In this document: positions 26,465 to 34,588 of the stretch, in pieces
How the letters are laid out: each line of letters begins with the position of its first letter
How positions within the stretch are numbered: position 1 is the stretch's first letter
Assembly: GCA_026391125.1 (NCBI GenBank)
Contig: JAPLEO010000143.1
Span: 1-51,060 of the forward strand
Direction of reading: 5' to 3'
Origin: Bacteroidota bacterium
Lineage (GTDB): Bacteria > Bacteroidota > Bacteroidia > Chitinophagales > Chitinophagaceae
DNA: 51,060 nt
Notes under the pieces: generated by a model
Seen by the model: only the letters and a program-made list of their open reading frames with translations
Told to the model about the DNA's origin: nothing
Database searches by the model: none
Position numbers and translations under genes: made by a program

Positions 26465-28075
26465 TTACAAAAATGACAAGTTTCTGATAAAGAGCCATAA
26501 GAACAAAACCGCCAATGAGGCAATAAAACCCTTTCGGTTTTTGTAGATCAGCCAAATCAGTATCGATGCAATGAACAAATAAAGAAGTATTGCTTCGGGT
26601 AAATTGATGGCTATATTCTTCGTGAGCGCAAAGGGAATCCGATTGGTTCTTTCAATAATGCCATTCATTTGGGTAATTAAAAAGCTAGTGATCTGTCCAG
26701 ACCATTTTAGAAGAATGGGTATGGGACTTACAACGAGCACCAATAATTCTGCATAGAGAATGAGTCCAGATAGAGGGACCACTAAAAAATTTGTAAACAA
26801 AAACAAGTTGGGGAATTGATGAAATTGGTAGAGAATAATGGGCAATGTTAATACCTGCGCTGAGAGGGTAACTGCATTCACTTGCCAGATCAGTTGGAGT
26901 AATTTGTTTTTAAAGTAGAACCACCGTTCTATATAGCCGCTAAATAAAACAATTCCTACAACTGCGGTGTACGACAATTGAAAACCGATATCCCATAACA
27001 AGAAAGGATTGTATATCAGCAAAAAAAATGCAGAGGCTGCAATAGCATTGATGGTATTGTTTTTGTAACCCAGACTTTTACTAATGAGTAAAAAAGAAAA
27101 GCCAACTGCAGATCTAAGGATGGCTGCAGCACCTCCGGTAATGAAACTGAATCCCCATAAAACAAACAAAATAAGAATGCTACGTAAATAGTTTTTCCAT
27201 TTATTATTTCCCAATGGTTGTAATAAACGTAAGAGCAAACTATAGATCATCGCCAAGTGTAATCCACTGATCGCAATGATATGTACAACACCTGTGTTGC
27301 TATAAGATTGAATGAGGGTTTTGTCAAGGTCTTCTTTATATCCGATCAATAATGCTTCAGCAACTGATTGCGCAGTTTTTTCAGAAATTGCTTTTTTTAA
27401 AATCGATAGAATATGGTCTCTTGTTTTATACAAAAAGTATTTGGGTGAGTTGCCATTTTTTCTACAGATTATTTTTGTAGAATCTGGCAAATACAACTGA
27501 TAATATATTTGTTGCATGGCACAGTATCTCACAAAATCAAAACCAGTTGCATTAAAATTGTTACTGATCTTTTGAAGTGGTGCTGAAAACGCAATGTCGT
27601 CGCCTGTTGCTAATGATGCTGCAAGACGATCGTTTTTTATATACATCAATAGTTTCGATGTTGTATTGGTCCATTGCCCTTGGTGCTTTACTGCCACTAT
27701 GTTTGCGATGGCTTTCCATGTTTTACTTTTTTGTATAAGGGGCTCTTCAATTTTGGCAATGATGGAATCGTTTTTGAAATAGTGGTAGCCAATAAAATTA
27801 TTTTGTTTTCGAAGATCTTGTTGATTGCAAAGTGCAGCACCTAAAGTAAATAAGAGTGTATGAATCGCGAGCCCACTAATGGCGATCCATTTAAATTTTA
27901 GAGTAATGGAAGCAAGAGAAAAAATCAGCAGTATGCCAATTGCAATCGCGGCAGTTTTTTGAAGAAGGCTAGCACTTATATTAAAATGATAGGCGGATAG
28001 AATACCCATTGCAAATGGGATCAGCAAGCGGAGAAAGGGAGCGCTTTGCCAACTATTGATGGGTTGCAAGGGCAT
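26465..28075 (-). CDS. comEC: ComEC/Rec2-type membrane protein without metallo-hydrolase domain
   Basis: Inner-membrane DNA-translocation channel homologue. In order: N-terminal helices and an OB-like DUF4131 segment (to about residue 195), then the Competence domain with the signature VAEALLIGYKEDLD, NTGVVHIIAISGLHLAMIY and GGAAAILRSAVGFSFLL, and further helices. It stops at residue 536 after a last helix; the periplasmic metallo-beta-lactamase domain that many ComEC proteins carry is absent. In frame and undamaged. With comF in the window, DNA uptake is possible. Confidence 0.9.
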   Translation of the reverse strand: MPLQPINSWQSAPFLRLLIPFAMGILSAYHFNISASLLQKTAAIAIGILLIFSLASITLKFKWIAISGLAIHTLLFTLGAALCNQQDLRKQNNFIGYHYFKNDSIIAKIEEPLIQKSKTWKAIANIVAVKHQGQWTNTTSKLLMYIKNDRLAASLATGDDIAFSAPLQKISNNFNATGFDFVRYCAMQQIYYQLYLPDSTKIICRKNGNSPKYFLYKTRDHILSILKKAISEKTAQSVAEALLIGYKEDLDKTLIQSYSNTGVVHIIAISGLHLAMIYSLLLRLLQPLGNNKWKNYLRSILILFVLWGFSFITGGAAAILRSAVGFSFLLISKSLGYKNNTINAIAASAFFLLIYNPFLLWDIGFQLSYTAVVGIVLFSGYIERWFYFKNKLLQLIWQVNAVTLSAQVLTLPIILYQFHQFPNLFLFTNFLVVPLSGLILYAELLVLVVSPIPILLKWSGQITSFLITQMNGIIERTNRIPFALTKNIAINLPEAILLYLFIASILIWLIYKNRKGFIASLAVLFLWLFIRNLSFL

Positions 28076-28091
28076 GTACTAACCTAAACAA

Positions 28092-28119
28092 AAAGCCACA
28101 CTAAAACTAGTGTGGCTTT
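28092..28119 (-). terminator. Intrinsic terminator after the carB-like gene
   Basis: AAAGCCACACTA pairs perfectly with TAGTGTGGCTTT around a 4-base loop, 18 bases beyond the stop codon on the minus strand. T-rich bases follow in that direction. Confidence 0.88.
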
Positions 28120-28137
28120 CAAATAAAGTAGTAAAAT

Positions 28138-29331
28138 TTATTTACTTAAGTTCATACTTCTTTCCTTGTACAGTGTGCGGAAATAAGGATCACGAAGGTC
28201 TTTGATAAAGCGGATGGCTTCACCGGTGCTCTTCATTTCTGGTCCGAGTTCTTTGTTAACACCTGGGAATTTATCGAAACTAAAAACGGGTTCTTTGATT
28301 GCGTAACCTTCTAGTTTATTTTCCATCACAAAATCAGTCAGCTTAGCTTCTCCTAACATTACTTTAGTAGCAATGTTCAAGTAAGGGATCTGATATGCTT
28401 TTGCAATGAATGGAGTGGTTCTAGATGCACGAGGGTTTGCTTCGATCACATAAACCTTATCGCCTTTGATTGCGAACTGAATATTGATCAGTCCTTTAAT
28501 TTGTAAAGCGCGTGCAATTTTTTCGCTATAGAATTGCATGGTTTCAACAATCAATGGAGTTAGGTTGAATGCAGGTAAAACCGCATTACTATCACCACTA
28601 TGAATACCAGCAGGTTCAATATGTTCCATCACACCCATGATATGAAAGTTCTCACCATCAAAGATGGCATCAACTTCTGCTTCCTGACAACGATCTAAGA
28701 AATGATCGATCAAGATTTTATTTCCTGGGATATGTTTCAATAAACTGATTACCGCTTTCTCAACTTCTTCGTCGTTGATCACGATTCGCATTCTTTGTCC
28801 GCCAATTACATAACTAGGACGCACCAACACAGGGTATCCAACTTTGTTGGCAACAGCTACTGCTTCGTCTGCATCGATTGCAGTTCCATATTCTGGATAA
28901 GGGATGTTTAGTTCTTTTAAAAGGTCGCTGAATCTACCGCGATCTTCTGCCATATCCATACTTTCGAAAGAGGTTCCAATGATTGGAACGCCAGTTTCGT
29001 GTAATTTTTTGGCTAGTTTGAGGGCTGTTTGTCCGCCTAACTGAACAATAATTCCATCTGGTTTCTCTAGATCGATGATCTCTCTGAGGTGTTCCCAGAA
29101 TACGGGCTCGAAGTATAATTTATCGGCCATATCGAAATCAGTAGAAACGGTTTCTGGATTACAGTTCACCATAATGGCTTCGAAACCACACTCTTTGATG
29201 GCGAGTAAGCCATGTACGCAGCAATAATCGAATTCAATACCCTGACCAATCCTATTAGGGCCGCTACCTAATACGATGATTTTTTTCCTTTTTGAAGGTA
29301 TCGATTCGTTCGAGTTTAAAGGTTGATTCAT
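28138..29331 (-). CDS. Carbamoyl-phosphate synthase large subunit, C-terminal ATP-grasp half only
   Basis: Corresponds to the second (carbamate-kinase) half of CarB, roughly residues 550-935 of the E. coli enzyme. It begins near IIVLGSGPNRIGQGIEFDY and contains MVNCNPETVSTDFD, VIVQLGGQTALKLA-type, RPSYVIGGQRM, MEHIEPAGIHSGDS and VIEANPRASRT, all intact. The end KERSMNLSK is the natural end of Bacteroidota CarB, which lacks the C-terminal allosteric domain. The first half is not in the window: upstream is an intact amidohydrolase. I choose ATG 29331; the 27-residue extension to 29412 is unrelated sequence. Split CarB is known in some thermophiles and archaea. Confidence 0.85.
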   Translation of the reverse strand: MNQPLNSNESIPSKRKKIIVLGSGPNRIGQGIEFDYCCVHGLLAIKECGFEAIMVNCNPETVSTDFDMADKLYFEPVFWEHLREIIDLEKPDGIIVQLGGQTALKLAKKLHETGVPIIGTSFESMDMAEDRGRFSDLLKELNIPYPEYGTAIDADEAVAVANKVGYPVLVRPSYVIGGQRMRIVINDEEVEKAVISLLKHIPGNKILIDHFLDRCQEAEVDAIFDGENFHIMGVMEHIEPAGIHSGDSNAVLPAFNLTPLIVETMQFYSEKIARALQIKGLINIQFAIKGDKVYVIEANPRASRTTPFIAKAYQIPYLNIATKVMLGEAKLTDFVMENKLEGYAIKEPVFSFDKFPGVNKELGPEMKSTGEAIRFIKDLRDPYFRTLYKERSMNLSK

Positions 29332-29378
29332 TGCTCTTGAAATTGCGCAAAAATAGGGGTATCGAAGAAATTTAGGGG

Positions 29379-30662
29379 TTATTTTTTCACAGCACCATCT
29401 TTCATCACCCATTTCACGTCTTCTAAAACCTTGATATCCTTGCCAGGATCGCCTTTTAGCGCGATTAGATCTGCAAAAGCGCCGGGCTTGATTTCACCAA
29501 TTTTATTGGTTTGCCCCAGCAATTCAGCAGCAACAGTGGTAGCTGTTTGGATGGCTTGGAGGTTGGTCATGCCGAAGCTAACCATATAGGAAAAGTCCCT
29601 CGCCTGAGGCAACTTCCAGTCGTACCCACCAATATCTGTACCGTAGGCAATTTTCACCCCAGCTTTGAGGGCTTTCTTGAATAAATCGGGTTCTGATTGT
29701 GTAAAATATAGGTTGATGGGACTTCCAGCTTTCGCCCTTCCTTCGGCCACATATTCGTTCACATAAATAGTAGGGCACCAGTATACTTTTTTATCAACCA
29801 TCAGTTTGATGCATTCATCGTCCATCCCAAATCCGTGTTCGATGCTACTTGCTCCAGCGTTGATGGCAGCAATAATTCCATCGCGGGTTACCGCATGTGC
29901 GGATAGCTTTCTATTTGATCGGAGGGTTTCGTCACCAATTGCGTTGATTTCATCTGCTGTAAAATTGGGAAGGCTTCTATAAGATCCATCGGCCTGTCTG
30001 GTATAACCCCGATCGGCATAGATCTTGATCCAATCTGCACCGTGTGCGATTTGTTCGCGAACGGCCCTTCTACCTTCATCGGCGCCCGTAATTTCTTGTA
30101 AGCCTTTGGGCATTTTGAGTTCCCAGGCGTAGTCAGATTCTTTGAGTGGATAGTGCCCGGTGGTATTAATGGCCAAAGTAGAAATGAACATGCGCGGACC
30201 ATCCATTTCACCCTTGTTGATAGCTTTTTTAATATCAGCATCGGCGAAGCCGGCCCCTTCAGTACCGAGGTCGCGAATGGTGGTGAAGCCATTTAATATA
30301 CTTTGATGGGCACTTTTAACAGCGCGGATGGTACGGTAAGGAATAGATTCTTTGAGTACTTGCACATCGTAGTCTTCGCTGGTAATATCGCCTTGTAAAA
30401 GCACGTGGGTATGGCAATCAATAAGACCGGGCATCACAGTAAATGCAGAGAGGTTGATACTGGTATCTGCTTTTAATTTGAAGCCCGCTGCCGGCGAAAT
30501 AGACTCGATCAGATTGCCTTTGATAAAGATGACCTGATTCTGTAAAATTTCGCCGGTGCGGGTATTCAAAACCTGACCGCAGGTGATGGCTGTTGTTTTC
30601 TGTGCAGATACTAAGCCAACCAACAATAAGGATATAGCGAGTGGAAATATTTTTTTAAGCAT
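29379..30662 (-). CDS. Exported amidohydrolase family protein
   Basis: Metal-dependent hydrolase of the imidazolonepropionase/Xaa-Pro dipeptidase-like group; specificity cannot be read. Signal peptide at residues 1-20 (ending GLVSAQ). The metal motif is LIDCHTHVLLQGD, then IKIYADRGYT (likely carboxylated Lys region), LSAHAVTRDGI and SSIEHGFGMD with His ligands, and the Asp in IAYGTDIGG. The end has GEIKPGAFADLIALKGDP. 427 residues, complete. 47 bp separate it from the carB-like gene downstream. Confidence 0.92.
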   Translation of the reverse strand: MLKKIFPLAISLLLVGLVSAQKTTAITCGQVLNTRTGEILQNQVIFIKGNLIESISPAAGFKLKADTSINLSAFTVMPGLIDCHTHVLLQGDITSEDYDVQVLKESIPYRTIRAVKSAHQSILNGFTTIRDLGTEGAGFADADIKKAINKGEMDGPRMFISTLAINTTGHYPLKESDYAWELKMPKGLQEITGADEGRRAVREQIAHGADWIKIYADRGYTRQADGSYRSLPNFTADEINAIGDETLRSNRKLSAHAVTRDGIIAAINAGASSIEHGFGMDDECIKLMVDKKVYWCPTIYVNEYVAEGRAKAGSPINLYFTQSEPDLFKKALKAGVKIAYGTDIGGYDWKLPQARDFSYMVSFGMTNLQAIQTATTVAAELLGQTNKIGEIKPGAFADLIALKGDPGKDIKVLEDVKWVMKDGAVKK

Positions 30663-30674
30663 GCAGTTGTTTTA

Positions 30675-30702
30675 TGTTACAATGTACAAAGAAACTGTAA
30701 CA
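30675..30702. other. 7-bp inverted repeat before the amidohydrolase
   Basis: TGTTACA and TGTAACA are complementary, with a 14-base spacer, located 13 bases upstream of the amidohydrolase start. It could be an operator or weak terminator. Confidence 0.25.
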
Positions 30703-30713
30703 GAAAATTGCTG

Positions 30714-31070
30714 CTATTCTGCGCCTGCCTGAGGTTCGTTATTGGGTCTTCTCCAAGTGCGACATTTGTTTCTCCATTCTTCTTTCATTTTTTCTCTTTC
30801 TTCAGGACTCATGTTATGCCATTTTTCTTTCATTCCATGATGGCAGTGGTTGCGTGAACCGCAGCCCCATTTTCCATGAAAACCACCGAATAGAATTTTG
30901 CTCAGTACGAGTATGCCAATGGCTTGTACAAAACTAATGGGAGATACGTGTACCACTTCTGTGAGGATACCATTCCATAAGCGCATCACCACATAACTTA
31001 AGAGCGATCCGAAGGCTGCTGCAAGTGCAGTAAAGCCGATTATTTTTTTGATCCAAAAATGCTTCTTCAT
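30714..31070 (-). CDS. Small two-helix membrane protein next to an ECF sigma factor
   Basis: No family recognised. 118 residues with hydrophobic segments at about 10-30 (KIIGFTALAAAFGSLLSYVV) and 42-62 (ISFVQAIGILVLSKILFGGF). A Gly/His/Cys patch (GKWGCGSRNHCHHG) then leads into a charged helix with SPEEREKMKEEWRNKC. It starts 14 bp after the sigma factor stop, so it is cotranscribed and could be a regulator of that sigma factor or a target. The SPEER-type helix resembles those in periplasmic stress proteins (inference). Confidence 0.7.
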   Translation of the reverse strand: MKKHFWIKKIIGFTALAAAFGSLLSYVVMRLWNGILTEVVHVSPISFVQAIGILVLSKILFGGFHGKWGCGSRNHCHHGMKEKWHNMSPEEREKMKEEWRNKCRTWRRPNNEPQAGAE

Positions 31071-31084
31071 AATATTTTTTTTAA

Positions 31085-31663
31085 TTAATAATTTAATAGT
31101 TCATCGCGCAGGCTTGCTAGTCTTTCTCTCAAATGCAATACAGCATAGCGTTTGCGACTTAATAAGGTATTGATGGTTTCACCAGTTTGTTCGGCAATTG
31201 TTTTAAAAGGGATCCCTTCAATTTCGTTCAACACAAATACTTCTTTTTGCGCAGCAGGCAATTCATCGAGTGCTTCGTTCAATGTTTCCCAGAACATATT
31301 GCGCAAGTAAGCTGTTTCTGGATTGTTGCTATTATCGAAAAAAAGTTCTGACCAATCGAGGCTTGCATCATCATCTGCATCTGAAAACAGATCGCTGAGC
31401 AATTCCGGTTTTTGCTTGCGTTGTTTATCGGTGATCTTATTTCTAGTTACAGTAAATAGCCAAGCTGTTAACTGCTCGATAGGTTTTGTGTTTCCAATAA
31501 ATTGATAAAAAACATCCTGCAGAATGTCTTCCACATCGGCTTCATTGCTCACCCTTTTACGGATAAAGCCCTTCAAGCGTTTGGAATACGCATTGATCAC
31601 TTCTGTGATATTGCTCTTGCCTTTTTCTGTCATGTTAGCCGGTATGGTCAATGCATTGTTCAT
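31085..31663 (-). CDS. ECF-type RNA polymerase sigma factor
   Basis: Region 2 (residues about 22-90: RLKGFIRKRVSNEADVEDIL, then TAWLFTVTRNKITDKQRK) and region 4 (LDELPAAQKEVFVLNEIEG, then FKTIAEQTGETINTLLSRKR) are both complete. A 30-residue acidic linker with Asp runs lies between them. I start at ATG 31663 instead of the TTG one codon earlier. It is followed by the small membrane protein, a layout common for sigma/anti-sigma pairs, though no classical anti-sigma domain is visible. Confidence 0.92.
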   Translation of the reverse strand: MNNALTIPANMTEKGKSNITEVINAYSKRLKGFIRKRVSNEADVEDILQDVFYQFIGNTKPIEQLTAWLFTVTRNKITDKQRKQKPELLSDLFSDADDDASLDWSELFFDNSNNPETAYLRNMFWETLNEALDELPAAQKEVFVLNEIEGIPFKTIAEQTGETINTLLSRKRYAVLHLRERLASLRDELLNY

Positions 31664-31710
31664 CAATAATAAGGTAGACGAACAGTAAATGATAATATTT
31701 TAAAAAAAAT

Positions 31711-32997
31711 TTATTTTATTTCGCAGAGTTCTTCCCATCTGGTGGTGTAGCGCGGACTGCGAAGCTCCTGCCGCATTTTCCAATCGCGTTCTACGCCTGC
31801 TGCTGCAAACTTGAGTACGTCGTTGCGCATCGCAAAATTGATATTGTCCATCATACTCATGAGCATCCGACTTTTTTCTGAAGCGGGTGGTTTGAAGAGT
31901 GAGGCTTGTATAGAATTATCGGGTACAATGCCACTGAGGATGACTCCAGCTTTTTTGTAGATCCGTCCTTTTTCGAATAAGCGTTCTGTTAACTGTAATG
32001 CCGCTTTGATGAGTTCGTTGGTGAGCGATGTGGCGATGGGCAGATTTACATAGCTGCTGATGCTGGATCCGTGGTGATAGCGTGTTGAATCGGGTTGCTG
32101 TTCCTCTTTTGCGATCATCATCACACTGATGCAGCTAGCGGCGCAGTGTTGCCGGCGCAGCTTTTCTGCAGCGCGAGAAGTATAAGTAGCAACGGCTTCT
32201 TTGATATGTTCGAGTTCTGTTACAGAAGATCCAAACATGCGTGTGGTAGCGATCATTTTTTTGGTGACGCGCTCGTCTTCCATTTCTCTGCTGGGTAAAC
32301 CCTTGAGTTCTCGAACCAGTTTGGCACCAACAACGCCACCTAAATTTTTGGTGGCCCATGCAATGTCTTTTTTACTTAGCTCAAGCGCATTATTGATTTG
32401 ATAGAGATGTAATTTTTTTGCATACTGATGGCCTACTCCCCAGATATCTTCTACGGGTGTTCTTTCCAATGCTTGTTCTACTTTTCTAGGACTATCTAAT
32501 AGCAATACACAGTTGGTTGCCTGTTTATTTTTCTTGCACAATCTATTTGCAACCTTACTCAACACTTTGGTAGGAGCCACGCCAATAGAGACTTTGATGC
32601 CGGTCCACTGTTCAACCGTATCCTTGATTTTGAAAGTAAAAGCCAGCAATTCTTTGGGGTCGATATGTGCGAGATCTAGAAAAGCTTCATCTACCGAATA
32701 CACTTCTACAGAACCGGGAGGTAGCATACTGCGGAGGGTTTCCATCACGCGCCAACTGATATCGCCATAGAGATTATAGTTCGATGAAAAAGTGGATACG
32801 CCATGTTTTTCGATCAGGGGTTTTGCTTGAAAATAGGGGCCACCCATTTCCACGCCGATCTTCTTGGCTTCATCGGTTCTAGAGATGATGCAACCATCGT
32901 TATTACTCAACACGATCACGGGTTTACCTTCCAGCTCGGGCTTGAATAATTTTTCGCAGGAGCAATAAAAACTATTGCAATCAATGATGGCTTTCAT
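31711..32997 (-). CDS. umuC: Y-family DNA polymerase UmuC
   Basis: Catalytic subunit of DNA polymerase V-type translesion synthesis. N terminus IIDCNSFYCSCEKLF carries the first metal Asp, LSNNDGCIISRTDEAK the fingers, and VYSVDEAFLDL the second catalytic Asp/Glu. The helix-hairpin-helix (VEDIWGVGHQYAKKL) and little-finger region follow, with the UmuC-specific DUF4113-like end (VERDWKMRQELRSPRYTTRW). 428 residues. It begins 8 bp after umuD, so they form an operon. Confidence 0.95.
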   Translation of the reverse strand: MKAIIDCNSFYCSCEKLFKPELEGKPVIVLSNNDGCIISRTDEAKKIGVEMGGPYFQAKPLIEKHGVSTFSSNYNLYGDISWRVMETLRSMLPPGSVEVYSVDEAFLDLAHIDPKELLAFTFKIKDTVEQWTGIKVSIGVAPTKVLSKVANRLCKKNKQATNCVLLLDSPRKVEQALERTPVEDIWGVGHQYAKKLHLYQINNALELSKKDIAWATKNLGGVVGAKLVRELKGLPSREMEDERVTKKMIATTRMFGSSVTELEHIKEAVATYTSRAAEKLRRQHCAASCISVMMIAKEEQQPDSTRYHHGSSISSYVNLPIATSLTNELIKAALQLTERLFEKGRIYKKAGVILSGIVPDNSIQASLFKPPASEKSRMLMSMMDNINFAMRNDVLKFAAAGVERDWKMRQELRSPRYTTRWEELCEIK

Positions 32998-33005
32998 CTG
33001 TATGC

Positions 33006-33440
33006 TTACAAACTGTGAATGGAATATACCACTACGCCCCAGGCGCTATAATTACTAAATTCTTCGATCTGGATATGGCCGTATTTTTTGTTTTCGGCGA
33101 TCAGTGTGATGCCCTTTATTTGCGTTTGCAACCTGCGCACCAAGAGCTCGCCATTGATCACCGCCACAATTACTTTTCCGCTCACGGCCTTGATGCTGCG
33201 GTCTACAATTAATACGTCGCCGTGGTAAATACCGGCGCCGATCATGGCATCGCTATTCATGCGAAAGAAAAAAGTGGCGGGTTTGTTGCGGATCAACTGT
33301 TCGTTGAGGTCGATCCCCCGCTCCATATAATCGTCGGCCGCTGCGCCAAAACCTGTGGCATTGGCCGTGGGAACTTCCCATTGGTTGAAATTTTTACTGC
33401 CTTTATAGGCGGCAGTACTGCCCCTTTCGTCGCTAAACAT
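33006..33440 (-). CDS. umuD: UmuD-like S24 family protein lacking the catalytic Ser and Lys
   Basis: Aligns along its length with E. coli UmuD: GFGAAADDYMERGIDLNEQL (residues 30-49), then the segment RMNSDAMIGAGIYHGD, GDVLIVDRS and NGELLVRRLQ. The catalytic Ser of GDSM is Ala65 (SDAM), and the catalytic Lys of VKKLQ is Arg102 (VRRLQ). A Ser remains at position 63, two residues upstream. The putative cleavage site is Thr29-Gly30. Self-cleavage therefore looks impossible by the usual mechanism. The operon with umuC and 144-residue length are normal. Confidence 0.88.
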   Translation of the reverse strand: MFSDERGSTAAYKGSKNFNQWEVPTANATGFGAAADDYMERGIDLNEQLIRNKPATFFFRMNSDAMIGAGIYHGDVLIVDRSIKAVSGKVIVAVINGELLVRRLQTQIKGITLIAENKKYGHIQIEEFSNYSAWGVVVYSIHSL

Positions 33441-33460
33441 GCTAAATAAATTTTATTATG

Positions 33461-33473
33461 CTAAATTATTTAG
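33461..33473. promoter_or_regulatory. Palindrome CTAAATTATTTAG, operator candidate
   Basis: Perfect 13-bp palindrome (CTAAAT-T-ATTTAG) in the 74-bp gap between umuD and the divergent gene. Its centre is 21 bp, two helical turns, from the next palindrome. Confidence 0.5.
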
Positions 33474-33482
33474 TAAATTTAT

Positions 33483-33493
33483 ACTAAATTAGT
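33483..33493. promoter_or_regulatory. Palindrome ACTAAATTAGT, operator candidate
   Basis: Perfect 11-bp palindrome sharing the CTAAAT half-site with 33461-33473. A third copy of ATGCTAAAT lies at 33439-33447, over the umuD start codon. Confidence 0.5.
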
Positions 33494-33514
33494 TGTCACG
33501 ATAAAATAATATTT

Positions 33515-34111
33515 ATGCAAATGAGTACAGTACAACAAGGGGGATATGGTATTGGAGGGTTGGTTAATTTCTGCGAATACTTACTAGTGGCGCAGCCTGG
33601 GATAGATTTGCACGACAAGATCTTGGGTGAGCAAGAATATTTTTCGATGCATTATTTAGAGCGTACGGCTGTTAAGATGAAACCACATATAGAACTAGCG
33701 TCTTTTCAGGCCCGTGAAGAAATGGAGCCCACCCTCATCCGATGGATGCACCGCATCACTAGTCAGCAGCAAGCATTCAGTTTTGCGCTCAATAATTTTA
33801 GTGGATTTCCGCCCGATACGCTGTACCTGCGGATTCCAGAACCACAGGCCATACAAAAGCTAACAGCCGAATTGGAGCAGTTAAACGATTATATAAAAAC
33901 CTATGATTGTCCGGCTATTCGAATCAATGCCAAACCAACGTTACAAGTGGCGAAGAAGTTGACGGAACACAATTATTTGCGGGCGATGCTAGACTTTTCG
34001 CAGCGTAGCTTCCACGAGATCTTCGAAGTGAAGGAACTATTATTGTTGCGTAGGAGCCATGCGTTCGACAGCTACAAACAGGTCAACAAATTTGTATTGC
34101 AGCCTGCCTAA
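33515..34111 (+). CDS. 2'-5' RNA ligase-like (2H fold) protein, degenerate
   Basis: Resembles Bacteroidota 2'-5' RNA ligase/LigT proteins: an N-terminal strand followed by LHDKILGEQEYF, motif 1 KPHIELASF (residues 56-64) and an end FEVKELLLLRRSHAFDSYKQV. The first catalytic motif keeps His58 but has Glu in place of Thr; the second reads KPTLQVAKK where the family has PHLTIA, so the second His is absent. RNA-ligase or phosphodiesterase activity is thus doubtful. It is divergent from umuDC and shares the palindromic gap, suggesting common control. Confidence 0.65.
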   Translation: MQMSTVQQGGYGIGGLVNFCEYLLVAQPGIDLHDKILGEQEYFSMHYLERTAVKMKPHIELASFQAREEMEPTLIRWMHRITSQQQAFSFALNNFSGFPPDTLYLRIPEPQAIQKLTAELEQLNDYIKTYDCPAIRINAKPTLQVAKKLTEHNYLRAMLDFSQRSFHEIFEVKELLLLRRSHAFDSYKQVNKFVLQPA

Positions 34112-34128
34112 ACAGACTGCTAATTTTT

Positions 34129-34569
34129 TTATTGATTGCTTTGTGTAAGGTCTTTCAGTTCATTCAAAAACTGATCAGCACTTTCTTTGGGTAATCCTTC
34201 CCAAGAACGTAGCAGGTTTCCATTGGCGTCTAAAAGGGCGGTCATTGGAAAGCTACCTTTTGAATTGTATTTATCGGCCAGTTGATCGTTTTGTTTTTGA
34301 AGGTCTTTCGATAATTGATTTTTTTTCTGTCTAGGAAAATCAGCATTCATCATCACCAATTTCTGTGTAGCAAACTGTTGGAAAGCTTCGTTATCGAAAA
34401 TTTCTTTGTGCATTCGAATGCAGGGTCCGCACCAATCGGAGCCAGAAAAATTGAGCAATATGTATTTATGCTCTTTTGTAGCGGTAGTCTTCGCCTTTTC
34501 AAAATTGGTTTCCCAAGTAGTGAACGATAGCAACAAAAAACTGAGTAAAACAATTCCGGTAAATTTCAT
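34129..34569 (-). CDS. Exported thioredoxin-fold protein
   Basis: Thiol-disulfide protein. ATG 34569 begins a signal peptide (MKFTGIVLLSFLLLSFTTWE), so it acts in the periplasm; the longer frame upstream is not used. The active site is GSDWCGPCIRMHKE, and the cis-Pro is in GSFPMTALLDANG. 146 residues, similar to the DUF255/thioredoxin_7 type proteins of Bacteroidota. It is convergent with the LigT-like gene and lies 17 bp from it. Confidence 0.92.
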   Translation of the reverse strand: MKFTGIVLLSFLLLSFTTWETNFEKAKTTATKEHKYILLNFSGSDWCGPCIRMHKEIFDNEAFQQFATQKLVMMNADFPRQKKNQLSKDLQKQNDQLADKYNSKGSFPMTALLDANGNLLRSWEGLPKESADQFLNELKDLTQSNQ

Positions 34570-34588
34570 GGTCTGGGGGTTTGAATAG

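Noticed and set aside
29332..29412. 27-residue N-terminal extension of the CarB-like protein
   Set aside because: Sequence is unlike any CarB and overlaps the end of the amidohydrolase gene; ATG 29331 fits the family.
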